NCBI GenBank assembly: GCA_015499985.1
Contig: JAAAUF010000244.1
Span: forward strand, 8,005-45,607
Direction of reading: 5' to 3'
DNA length: 37,603 nucleotides
From: Haplosporangium gracile
Taxonomy: Eukaryota > Mortierellomycota > Mortierellomycetes > Mortierellales > Mortierellaceae
Position numbers and translations under genes: made by a program. Positions 9,734 through 19,500 of the stretch are shown in pieces. Under the pieces are notes generated by a model. That model had not been told where the DNA came from and ran no database searches. It saw nothing but the letters and a program-made list of their open reading frames with translations. Every line of letters starts with the position of its first letter. The first letter of the stretch is position 1.

Positions 9734-12454
9734 TTATGCATGTGAACCAATACCAGCTCCAGCAACGGAACCATCGATAACACCTGTACAGAGGAGAGGA
9801 ACAACAGGCAGCGACCCAAGTCTGGAATCCATCAACGACAGAATCTCTCTCATATCGACGCTCAGATGTAGAGGTCGTGTAGGACGTCTCGGTGGCCCTG
9901 TCATTCCTGCCATTGTTTGAGCTGCTGTAAGGATCTTGGTGGGATATGTACGAGGTGGGGGCGGTGGTGGAGTGGTAGGAGGTGCAAGTATTATAGATCC
10001 TGTTCGTGAAAGTATAGTTTCTCTCGCCTCTTTCATCTCGTCCTCTTCATGCGCATCTGAAAGCGAGAAGGGACCATTATTATTATCTGTCTTGATAACA
10101 TTATCGTTGTCGTTGTTGTCGTTACTCGTGAGAGAAGGAATAGTTGTTGTCGCGTCGTCGGAGTGAGCCGTCGTTATAGTCGTGGCAGAGGCGGAGTGAG
10201 ATATAATGGCATCGTCATCTGTAGTCGTGGCGGGCATTGTAGTTGTCATTAATCGTGGATTGGCATTATTCGCAGTGCTGGTACACTCAGTAGTTGTGAC
10301 GACGGCGTGTGTAGGTGTTGTAGGAGGGGAGGGAAATAATAAGGACATTGAGCGTTCAAGGTCCGAATTCGAACGTGGATATCGTGAAGAAGGGATAGGG
10401 ATTTTAGAAGGTGGGAGGGAAGAGAGTGGTTTAAGACAATAAGGGGTACTGCTTCGTTGGGAGGAGGAGGAGGAGGAGGAGGAGGGGAGGAATGAAGAAG
10501 AAGAGGAGAGTTGTGAAGGTGGAGAGGGTGGTCTCTCACTGGGTGGAGGAGGCAGGCCCTGAAGACGAGTCATACTGCTGTTGCTTTTGTAGCAGCTGTT
10601 GCGGTGATGAGTTGGCTTATTGTTCCCTGGATTGCAAGGGTCTGTTGTTGTTGGAGATGGAGGAGAGGCACGTCGATTTGAAGGTGGCGTGGGTGTTTTA
10701 TTGTTATTGTTGCTGACAGGGAAGGGGAGGGACGGGGTTGAGAGAGATGCATTGTTCTTTTTGGCGGCGAGTGCTCTGAGACTGGAATGCTCCAGTACAG
10801 ATGGTAGAGGCAGGGATACTGTTGACAAGTTCCCGGTGTTGTTGCGGAATGCTTGAGTAGGAGCATCCGAGCTGAAGGCGGCTTTGTTCTCATTATTGTC
10901 GGTGGTGCTGTTGCTGTCGTTGTTAGTGGCGGTAGTGGAGGAGATAAGGGTATAGGAGTGTTGTTGTTTCATGATTTGGACTTCGCGGGCAAGGGCATCG
11001 ACCTTTTGGATCAAGTGCTCATAACTGTTGTCGGTACTCGCTGGCCCTGTTGTTCTGGTTGTCATGGTTGTAGTGGTTGTGGCGGTAGTAGTTGCATTAG
11101 TGGTGCCAGAGGCAGGCATTTGGATGGATTTTGAAATCATGAGAGAGTTGCGAGGGCATGGCGGACGTGCGCGAAAGGTGGTTGCAGCAGGAGTATTATT
11201 GTTTGAGACAGCGACAGTAGGAGAGCTCTTGGCTGCGGGCTGAACGTTGTTGGACGAAGATGCTTTCTTGGAGGCGGTAGATAAGGAAGAGGAAGGAGCA
11301 GATTCAAAGTGGCTCAAGCCCCGGATCGAATCGCGGAGCTTCGCGATGGTCTCGACCGAGTGCTGAGGGTGACGAGAGCTGCTGTGGCTAAGGCTGCTGC
11401 TGCTACTGTTGTGGTTGGCGCTGTTGCGGCTGGTGCTGGCTTTAGTGGTGGCAGAAGCTCGTGACGATGACCGGCTGTTGTTCCACTTCTCGTTCTTCAA
11501 TGCCTCCAGAGAGTAGTTTGCAGATGAACGACGGATCTCATAATGAGTTGGAGGATAGTAATGTGAGACTATGGGTGACTTGATCTTGGGCACCGACGAT
11601 ATCGAAGAAGACGAAGGAGACAAGTCGTCTTCTTGCTTCTTGGGACACTTCTGAGTAATAGCATGGTACTGGCCAGGCTCAACGGTAGATCGACGGGCAA
11701 ACTCACAGTTCTTGTCATGGTAGAGGTGTTGGTAATGGAGATGGTGATAGTGTTGTCGGAGGTGGTGGACTTCTGGGGACGAGGCACTGGCGGCGGGGAT
11801 TTGACCAATGTGGCGAAGGTACCATACTCTATGATCGGACTTTGCGAGCAAGGGGCTGCTCCTTGTGTCGGAAGAAGGCGAGGGCGAAGGTTCGAGAGCC
11901 TCTTCAGCTTGGGTCGTTGGTGGGTAGTAGTAGATGGTTGTGGTCGTTGGTGAGTCAGGGACGTCCTCGCTGTCGTTGTCGCTCTCGCTCTCACCCTCGT
12001 TTTCATCGCTATTGTTGCTCTTGTTATCCATTTCGACATAGTTTGCGACCGTCGTTGGCTTGGAATCATCGCCTTTACTTGAGGACTTGAGAATCTCGGG
12101 ACTGGAGGAGGTGTTGCAGAAATCTCGGATGTTGCTGAAGAAAAGAGCACTCATTACACTTGTTGTCGAGGTAGCATTGGCACTGGTATTGGTATTGGTA
12201 TCGGACACGCCAAGCAGGGGGACACGCCTTTTAATGTTTGGAAGTGTGGAGAATGAGAGATAGGATTGGAACGATCCCTTGGGTTTCGATAGGTCGTCGT
12301 TGGAGGTTGGAGAAGGGGTGGTGGAAGGAGTTGATGATGTGAATTTGGAGAACGACGTGGTGGTGAAAGATTCGTAGGACGAGGAGGATGAAGGAGAAGA
12401 TGAAGGGGAAAAGACAGGCGTAAAGACCTTCTTGGTCCACGCAGGCAACTTCAT
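9734..12454 (-). CDS. Large Ser/Thr/Asn/Pro-rich low-complexity protein of unknown function
   Basis: Single open frame of 906 aa from the ATG at 12454 (MKLPAW...). That ATG has A at -3. The frame continues upstream to another ATG at 12601, which has a poorer context and would add a hydrophobic 49-residue segment, so I prefer the inner start. Most of the protein is predicted disordered: Ser/Thr runs, Asn runs, an acidic stretch near residue 160, a His/Tyr-rich segment near 240, and Pro-rich stretches. A short amphipathic segment (LIQKVDALAREVQIMKQQ, about 475-500) could form a coiled coil. The C-terminus holds the least biased sequence (MREILSLMDSRLGSLP) and may be the conserved functional part. 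I do not recognise the family. It lies divergent to the FKBP gene across about 1 kb. The uninterrupted frame of more than 900 codons supports a real gene. Confidence 0.75.
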   Translation of the reverse strand: MKLPAWTKKVFTPVFSPSSSPSSSSSYESFTTTSFSKFTSSTPSTTPSPTSNDDLSKPKGSFQSYLSFSTLPNIKRRVPLLGVSDTNTNTSANATSTTSVMSALFFSNIRDFCNTSSSPEILKSSSKGDDSKPTTVANYVEMDNKSNNSDENEGESESDNDSEDVPDSPTTTTIYYYPPTTQAEEALEPSPSPSSDTRSSPLLAKSDHRVWYLRHIGQIPAASASSPEVHHLRQHYHHLHYQHLYHDKNCEFARRSTVEPGQYHAITQKCPKKQEDDLSPSSSSISSVPKIKSPIVSHYYPPTHYEIRRSSANYSLEALKNEKWNNSRSSSRASATTKASTSRNSANHNSSSSSLSHSSSRHPQHSVETIAKLRDSIRGLSHFESAPSSSLSTASKKASSSNNVQPAAKSSPTVAVSNNNTPAATTFRARPPCPRNSLMISKSIQMPASGTTNATTTATTTTTMTTRTTGPASTDNSYEHLIQKVDALAREVQIMKQQHSYTLISSTTATNNDSNSTTDNNENKAAFSSDAPTQAFRNNTGNLSTVSLPLPSVLEHSSLRALAAKKNNASLSTPSLPFPVSNNNNKTPTPPSNRRASPPSPTTTDPCNPGNNKPTHHRNSCYKSNSSMTRLQGLPPPPSERPPSPPSQLSSSSSFLPSSSSSSSSQRSSTPYCLKPLSSLPPSKIPIPSSRYPRSNSDLERSMSLLFPSPPTTPTHAVVTTTECTSTANNANPRLMTTTMPATTTDDDAIISHSASATTITTAHSDDATTTIPSLTSNDNNDNDNVIKTDNNNGPFSLSDAHEEDEMKEARETILSRTGSIILAPPTTPPPPPPRTYPTKILTAAQTMAGMTGPPRRPTRPLHLSVDMREILSLMDSRLGSLPVVPLLCTGVIDGSVAGAGIGSHA

Positions 12455-13459
12455 TTGGGATATTGTTTGACAAAGTAGTGTAGGGATGATCTGGTGATCA
12501 ACAAAAGAAGGACAGAATTGCTTAACGAAAGAGGAAGGAGGGAGAAGCAAGAAAAGTTGTGAGAAAGTTTTAAAAAAAAGTGCTCGGTTCTTATACCGCA
12601 TCTGAACTGTGTCATTATGCCCCTTCTTCCTTGTTCACATGGTCCCTTCAATTTAATTCTTTGGCCGTTTTGAGGCAACAATGAGCAAAGGATTGCTCAA
12701 TGTGGGAATGAAGAAAAGTAGACTTGGATCTGTCGGTGTGTGGTGTGGGTATGTGTGGTATGAGAGTGGTTGATTGTGAACCCCATTTGTACTGTTTTTG
12801 AGGGAGACAAAGAAAGCACGAGAAAAGATAAAAGGTGGCGACACGATGAAGACGAACAAAGACGCTTGATCACTTTTCCTTTATTGGATGTGCCGATGAA
12901 ACTGAAAGGATGAAAGGGTGTGTATGATCATAAGGACGGGGGGAGTGGTAGAGAGGTATAGATGGTTCAGCCACTTCCTCCCTATTGTTGGAGATGAATT
13001 TGTTGCAATATTTTTTTCTTTCATGAGATATGTGGATGTGAAAAATATGTTTCTTTACATGGGGATGACGTTGTTATCAACGACAAGGAAAGAGATGGAG
13101 TTATTTCTGAGAACAGGGAACACTGTTCTCTAACGGCCACACTTGCTCAAAAAATTGATGAAAAAGCTGAGGAAAATATGGAATGTGTCGGATACATTCG
13201 TGCTCAATCTTTACTGGTAGCAGAGAAACTTATATCCGACTAAAGACGAAGAGTGTATAGGTGATGGCGCCTGATGATTTTGACGCGTCCTTTTTTCTTC
13301 CACTGATCACAAACGCGTTTTGTTTCACGTTCCTGAATTTTTTAGAGAGGATGTGACTGTCCATTCGAACACTCCAGAACAGATAAGAAGGTGATCGCCT
13401 TTCACATTCTTCTTTTCTTTTCTAATCAACATCCACTCAGCAACACATTTATAACAACC
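12455..13459. promoter_or_regulatory. Divergent intergenic region between the low-complexity protein gene and the FKBP gene
   Basis: About 1 kb between two outward-facing genes, so it should hold both promoters and 5' UTRs. The minus-strand side (12455-12860) is pyrimidine-rich when read toward its gene. On the FKBP side, a short CT-rich stretch (13403-13425) precedes the ATG. No gene or recognisable transcription-factor site could be supported. Confidence 0.45.
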
Positions 13460-14976
13460 ATGACCGACGTAACCATCCCCGAAGACTACTTGCCCATCGT
13501 CGACGGCCTTCTCTGGAAGAAGATTCTCAAGGAGGGTTCGGGCGATTCGCCCACCATCAGGTCTAACGTCAATGGTACATTTCACACGCGGATCGCTACT
13601 GAGCACCATGACGTGCTTTCACGAAGGAATCGTTTTGCTTTTTACTCTAAACCTACTTCCTCTCTGACTTTTAACAAGGATAAAAGATACGATACGAAAA
13701 GATGGAAAAAGTAGGAAGAAACAAGCGGATAACAGAGAGAACTAACACGTTTTTTGTATGGTAAATTTTAATTGTTTGTAATAGTTCATTACGTTGGTAC
13801 CCTCTTCACCAATGGCGACAAGTTTGATTCTTCCCGCGACCGCAACTCTCCCTTCAACTTCAAGCTTGGCGTCGGTAAGCATGGGACTTTAATCTTTCAC
13901 GAAGACATATTAGCATGCTACGCAGTTGATCCATGCGCTATGCGTCTTTGTTTTCATATTTAACCATTTGTGTTTTGTTGCTCTATTGTTCATAGGCCAG
14001 GTCATCAAGGGATGGGACGAGGGTGTCGCGACCATGAAGATCGGAGAGGTGGCCGAGTTGGTCTGTGCTCCTGAATACGGTATGAAACAGGGCCGTTATA
14101 CTGTCAAGATATATTCTTACCGGACTTGCAAAGTAAGGTCTCTTTAAATCAAGGCTGATACTGACCGCTTGTGTCGCTGTTATTTTGTTCATGATCAATA
14201 GCATACGGCGCTCAGGGAAGCCCACCCAAGATCCCCGGAAACTCTACCCTCAAGTTCGAGGTCGAGTTGCTCGGTTTCCAGGAGGTAACATCGCTCTTCA
14301 ATTGATCTGCTGGTTCGCTTGAAATGCCACACAGCCTATCTGGAACTAAACGATTCATTCTTTATAAACCTGTGAACTGTTAGTCTGCTGATAACCCAAC
14401 GGCCAAGTTGACGTTGGCCAAGAAGAAGAAGGATCAAGGAAACGCATCGTTCAAAGCTGGCGAGAACGGACCCGCCTCGCAAGCATACAAGGACGGTGCT
14501 GATCTGTTGACGGATATGGCCGGTGCTACCCCTGAGCAACTCCAAGAGGCTGGACCCTTGCGTCTGGCCCTGTTGTCCAACTTGGCTGCCGCCTACTTGA
14601 AGCTCAACGAGAACGGAAAGGCCGCTGAGACCTGCCTTCAGGTAACCCCTTTTGTTTCGTGTTAATCGTTGTCTTTATTATTTGGTGTCGATGTTTACTG
14701 AGTTCATGTTACTGATACTGCATTCTTCTCTTCACCGAATGAAATACTTGCTTGTAGGCATTGGAGATTCAGAATGACCATGTGAAGGTGACATACCGTC
14801 TTGCACAGGCATACTTGGGACTGAGCGAGTTTGAGGACGCCAAGAAGATTGCCCAACGTGGACTTGAGATTGCGCCTAGCGATGCTACTTTTACCAGCTT
14901 GTTGAATGTGATTGCTTCGAAGCAGGCTGCTTTCAAGAAGAAGGAGAAGGCTGCCTACAGCAAGATGTTCAGTTAG
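13460..14976 (+). CDS. FKBP-type peptidyl-prolyl cis-trans isomerase with C-terminal TPR domain (immunophilin)
   Basis: Six exons: 13460-13574, 13785-13874, 13996-14079, 14202-14284, 14384-14641 and 14758-14976. All introns are GT-AG, and the product is 282 aa. Residues about 30-122 form one complete FKBP domain. Compared with FKBP12, the active-site set is intact: Y41, F52, D53, F62, V71, I72, W75, Y98 and F115. Residues about 132-265 form a TPR domain followed by a basic helix ending [10 protein letters not shown], like the tail of FKBP51/52-type proteins. The TPR keeps all five two-carboxylate-clamp positions (K140, N144, N190, K220, R224), so binding to the MEEVD/EEVD tails of Hsp90 or Hsp70 is predicted. 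It has only one FKBP domain, unlike FKBP51/52 with two, so it is a compact cytosolic Hsp90 co-chaperone candidate. The gene at 15333 follows in the same direction 356 bases later. Confidence 0.96.
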
Positions 14977-15332
14977 ATATAGTGCAAAGGAGCGCAAGTA
15001 AAGTAAAGTAAATTATCGATGGTACTTCGGCCTTGGACAATGGACGTGTTCGTGTGATTTTCGTGCTTCTGCGTCTAAGCCACAAAATGACGGCCTCCCA
15101 CTTCCAAAAGAGAAAACGTGAGAGCAACAGAGCAGTCGGTCAGCATTAAAGTCCCACACCCACACGCCCCCTCGTTCTCAGTCACTTCCCCTTTGCCCCC
15201 TTTTGTGTTTCTTATAGTCTTTGCTTCTTTCTTGTCATCATCCTCTCTTTTCTTCAACTCAACACTCAACACTCTCACCCACACACATACACACCTCCCA
15301 ACAAAAAAAAAAAAAACAGCCACAAGAGACAA
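14977..15332. other. Intergenic: FKBP 3' end and MTC1 promoter/leader
   Basis: No gene is present. The first part is an AT-rich 3' flank with an AGTAAAGTAAAGTAAA-type repeat near 14996-15011. From 15180 on, the sequence is pyrimidine-rich and ends in an A-run and CA-rich leader before the ATG at 15333. Confidence 0.5.
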
Positions 15333-16977
15333 ATGTCATCATCAAAGGACGACGTTCTTCAATTCCTTGACTCTCTCGACGGCGACGCAAACACCGCGCC
15401 CAGCACTGGCGCCGACCAGAGCGGAGCAGCAGCCTCACGCGACAGGATTGCCTCGGCTTCCTCAGCCTCTGGTCTCCCAGGAACAGGTGCTACCACAGGA
15501 GGAGCAAACAACCAGGACGAACAGTCCGTCCTCGACTTTCTCGACGAAATCACCCAGTCTGCTTCCACCCCCGTAGACACCACCATGGCCACCCCTCCTG
15601 GCTCTCAGGGCAAGTCGTCCTTCTCCAACTCTGCGGCTCCTCTTCCTTCCAAGTACTTGCAGCAGCAACAACATCAGACAGCACCCCAACAGCAGCAACA
15701 GCAACAGCAACAGCATGCACAGGTGGACTCGAGGTCGTCGTGGTTAGGCAGTCTGTGGTCGACTGCTTCTGAGGCCGTGAAGAACACACAGACGGTTGTC
15801 CAGAGCTCGGTCAAGGCTACTATGGAGAGTCAGGCGACCAAGAACTTGGAGGAGCGCGTCAAGGGCTTTGTCAACGCCGAGAATATTGGCAAGATTGGTA
15901 TGTTTTTGTCTATTTCCTATTGCTTTGTCAGTTGTGGGTTGTCCAGCAAAAGGGGAAGAGGGTGTCTTTGTCTACTTTTGGTGCTTTTGTTCAATTGCAT
16001 TTGTGGTTGATGATGGTTTGCATGTGCATGTGACGAGTGGCCACCAAGGAAAGAATACAAAAGTGACAGAAACAATTTTGCTTTGGCCGCAAGGAAGAAG
16101 AGAAGGGAAACTCGACACGTCAATGAAATTTCAAACTGCTAACGACCAATATATATCTACGCATGACCTACAACTAGGTAACGATTTGAAGTCGCTGACG
16201 CTGAGCTCGATGACGACAGTTCTGGATGTGATTGCGCCCCCAATAGCCGAGCACGAGGTGGTCGAGATCTGGCTGGCCCACGACATGGTCGGGTATGTCG
16301 GTGTCGAGGGTCTGGTCTACAGAGCATTCTCGAAGGTCATGGAGCAGACCGAGGGCGGCGACGTGATTGTCCACCAGGGAGCAGGAACCAACCAAAATGA
16401 GGATGTGCAACCAGAGGACCGCCAACTGAACGCCTGCGAGGGCTACGAGCAGGCTGTCAAACTGGCCAAGGCCAACATCGAGCACTTGATCAAGACACAT
16501 TACGACGCCGAGAAGCAACAGTCGGGTGCTGCCAGGAATCCTGTCACTCTAGCCACGAACTGCCCAGTCTTTATGGCGGTCCAGCCCTGCCGTGTGCCCC
16601 GTCATGGATACACCAAGCCTGCTTCTTCCGAGGAGAAGACACTGGAGAAGGATATGTTTATCTCGTATGTGATTGTCTTGCAGGACCCCACACACAAGTT
16701 GGAGTTTGAGTCGTGCTCGCAGAGTTTGCCTGCACATTGGTTGTTGATCCCCTATGAGGAGAACGAGTGGGTCGAGGACAGGATGGTCGACTGTATCCGT
16801 TTGGCGGTTGGTGTGATTGCGCAGGATTATGTCTGGACGAGGATGAAGGGCGATGAAATCCAGAGGCTGCAGATCCAGGAGGTCGAGGCCCAGGCTAAGC
16901 TCCAGGCTGAACAACAGCAACAGGAACAGCAGCAGCAGGATGTCAAGTCTGCCTCACCAAGTGCAGCCACCGCCTAA
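15333..16977 (+). CDS. MTC1: MTC1-like protein (maintenance of telomere capping 1 family)
   Basis: Two exons, 15333-15897 and 16178-16977, joined across a 280-base GT-AG intron with a CTAAC branch-like site about 35 bases before the acceptor; product 454 aa. The family assignment is from memory of fungal Mtc1 proteins. N-terminal FLD motifs are present (VLQFLDSL at 8-15 and VLDFLDEI at 66-73). A polyglutamine stretch follows (about 110-128), then the SSWLGSLWSTASEAVK block (about 133-148) that I associate with the family. The folded C-terminal part contains AHDMVGYVGVEGLVYRAF, PVFMAVQPCRVP and HWLLIPYEENEWVEDRMVDCIRLAVGVIAQDYV. In budding yeast, Mtc1 was found through genetic interaction with cdc13-1 and is linked to COPI vesicles and ribosomes; its molecular activity is unknown. 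The C-terminus ends in a Gln-rich helix. Confidence 0.9.
15658..15717 (+). repeat. CAG/CAA tract encoding polyglutamine in MTC1
   Basis: A mixed CAG/CAA run in frame with the MTC1 coding sequence gives two Gln clusters, the longest of nine residues. Such tracts are often length-polymorphic between strains. Confidence 0.85.
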
Positions 16978-17340
16978 AGCTAGCAATCTTCAGGATGACC
17001 CACGTGAATATACATAAAGACAGCCTTTTATTTTTTATGATTGCTTGTACTATACGTGTGGATGCAATGGAGCTTATGTGAGATATGATATATGCTGTTT
17101 TTGTTGTCTTTGCATAGGTTGTCCAAGTGTGTCACCAATCAAACACCATGGCACACGCGGCTTGTTTTTTTAATAAAAAACGAACTTGATTATTTGCTAG
17201 GTCACTTTGTCAACTTTCCTTTCTTTTCTTTCTCACATTCATCTCTTCCACTTTCTCATACTCAATACTCCTTGCCCTCGCCAAGTGCCCCTCTCTACTT
17301 ATTCCTGCAACATATTTTCCGACACTTCAGTGAGGCAGCA
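16978..17340. other. Intergenic: MTC1 3' flank and leader of F-box pseudogene
   Basis: No gene is seen. An AT-rich 3' flank (16990-17100) is followed by a CT-rich stretch (17215-17330) that resembles the leaders of intact genes here. The F-box pseudogene therefore seems to have kept remnants of its promoter. Confidence 0.45.
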
Positions 17341-19145
17341 ATGGTTCTTCTACCAGAGATCCTGTCGCAAGTCGGCCTTTACATTGACCGCAACTCCTGT
17401 TGTGCATGTATCCGTGTCTGCCAACAGTGGAAAATGATCTTCTTTCCGCACCTCTGGCGAACAGTGGATGTCGACGACCCAGCCTGGCAAGCCCTCTTCA
17501 AATCAGTCCCCGAAGCAGAATGATCGAGACTCTTTCAGACCACAGAAACTACATCCGTCGCTTGACTCTTAATGACACAACTATCTCAACGGTCATACTC
17601 GAGGCTGCCCCGAGACGCCTACAGTCGCTGATGTTCAAGAGCTACTGGCAGTCGGCAGTCAACCGCATGCCTCAAGTGTACGAGCGTGGTCATCCACCAC
17701 CACAGCGACCCTCACTTGTGGATTGGGCTCCACTATCGGCTGAGTGGGAGGAAATTATCGCTTTGGAGGCGTTTTCGACCTCTGAGAGAGGAGTGACGAC
17801 GGCGCTACTGGATCTGACGCGGGCGTTTGGCGGCTCGTCCATGTCAACACTGAGCTATATCGACTGTCGTCCTTTCTGACAGACACACGCTTAAAGTTGC
17901 CTTTACTTCGACATCTGGATCTTGGGATGTACGCCAACGATTATATACTTTGCAACCTTGCGATCCTTCTGTCGAATTTGGAGTTTTTTGTCCACTCCTC
18001 TAAAGTTATATATTTCGATCCAAAGTCTCTCGTTGTCGCCACTTCATCTCAACCTCCGTTCCTTATCCATGATCGAGGGACGGATGAATGCCCATCAGCT
18101 CCGTTCAATCTTCACAGCGTTCTCAGCACTGGAGGATATATCAATGCCTCAGTACGGGTCTGACGACACACTGGAGACGGAGCAGTGGGACGAGTTGGAG
18201 TATCATTCGCTGCGCAAGTTTTCGACTCGATATCCGTCCATTTTTTTTGGTATGAAGGACGTGCGTTTCCAGTTTTTAAATGCTGCGTTAATGAAGTTTA
18301 CGAACGAAATGACTCTTACTTCAACTCACCGGCTTGGATATCTTTCCCGTGATGAAATGTCTTGAGGCCCAGAATGCCATGTGGGGGCGGGTTTTAAACC
18401 AAAGACACCTGACCCTGCTGCGCCTGCGTATGGACTTACGGATCTGATCTTCACTGGTGAGCCCCCTTCCCGCCAGGGCCGCACCAGGATAAACACGTTG
18501 ATCTTGCGGTTGCTACACCTAATCAGGTTGAAGCTGGGTCTTATTGATACTAGCGTCTTGAAGACAATTACGGCGACTTGCAGAGGTCTTGTCTATGCCA
18601 AGTTCGGACTCGACTTTGGAGACGCGTACTTTAGAGGACTGTATCGATTCTTTGCAAAGTGTTCTCATCTGAAGGAGTGTCTGAGACCTGGACACGTTGT
18701 CCTTGCTGAGAATATCATCAACGGCCCCGAATGGTCCTTTCAAGGCCTGCAGAAGCTCAATATTGAGATCCTGGTCCCCTGCCAGACGAGTCTGGACCAT
18801 GTCCAGCTTTTGGGTCGAGTTCGACGAGCCGATGGATCTACTATGACTCCAGAGGAGATGGTGTCCTTGGAGGAACACGAAAAGTCGGATGTGATTCAAA
18901 GGCAGATCCACACCACTCTGAGGTGGTTCAAGGATCTTATGGAGGTGAACTTTGGTCCGCGCTCTGATCTGCCAGGTAAGTCTCAACAGTAGGAGGATAT
19001 ATACAATAGCATCATTATGAGCAGTCTTGACTCTTCGCTGGAATCGGGATTTGACAAAGTGACAGCTCTTCCTCGCAATAAGAGCATCGAGTTCAGCAAG
19101 TACTGCGAAGCACAAGCGATAGGGGATTCAAGCAGACGTGGATGA
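17341..19145 (+). pseudogene. F-box/leucine-rich-repeat-like protein pseudogene
   Basis: The ATG at 17341 opens a clear F-box: LPEILSQVGLYID..., then CIRVCQQWKMIFFPHLWRTVDVDD. The frame stops at 17523, and the homologous sequence continues in other frames: NYIRRLTLNDTT (to 17879), LPLLRHLDLGMYAND (from about 17897), HQLRSIFTAFSALEDI (about 18090), CLEAQNAMWGRVLNQ (from about 18358), and a long open piece to 18992 with TDLIFTGEPP and LIRLKLGLIDTSVLK. After 18992 a possible intron (GTAAGT at 18975) leads to a piece containing KSIEFSKYCEAQ that stops at 19145. At least four or five frame changes rule out a normal gene, unless the assembly has many indels. Intact relatives are F-box adaptors for SCF ubiquitin ligases. 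By my recollection the family is very large in Mortierellaceae. Confidence 0.85.
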
Positions 19146-19500
19146 ATGAGCGATGGTGGATGGAAGGATGAGGTCTACTCTGCTGTTGCGCACCGACGCT
19201 ATTGAGGCCTATTTCTGTGAATAAGCAATTACTGGTACAGACCCGCTCTCTCCTTTTTTTTCTCTTTCCTAACTTGTTTTATTGCTTCGCCCATTCTTCA
19301 AATTTTTTTTCCCTTTTCCTTCATACTTGCTTGACATTCTTTGCTGCAATCGTACTTCCCAGTCATGAATGAAAAGGAAGAAGTGCGAAAAATTCTTCGG
19401 ACCTGTTAGTGTACGTTACAATCTCGTGTCTAAGCTCCTTTTCCCCCTTCTATGGACTTGATTAAACATCCTTCGTTTTTTTTCTTTTGCGATTTTTTTC
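19146..19500. other. AT-rich spacer between F-box and NACHT pseudogenes
   Basis: No gene is present. The spacer has T-runs and CT-rich stretches (19250-19325, 19438-19500) that resemble a leader, but no intact coding sequence follows on either strand. Confidence 0.45.

Noticed and set aside
12455..12601. 49-residue upstream extension of the 906-aa protein
   Set aside because: The upstream ATG has a weak context, and the inner ATG at 12454 begins a more typical polar N-terminus; not excluded.
15898..16177. Reading through the MTC1 intron (open in one frame)
   Set aside because: The intron part is T/G-rich and unlike the family. Splicing at GT/AG joins family-conserved sequence in frame.
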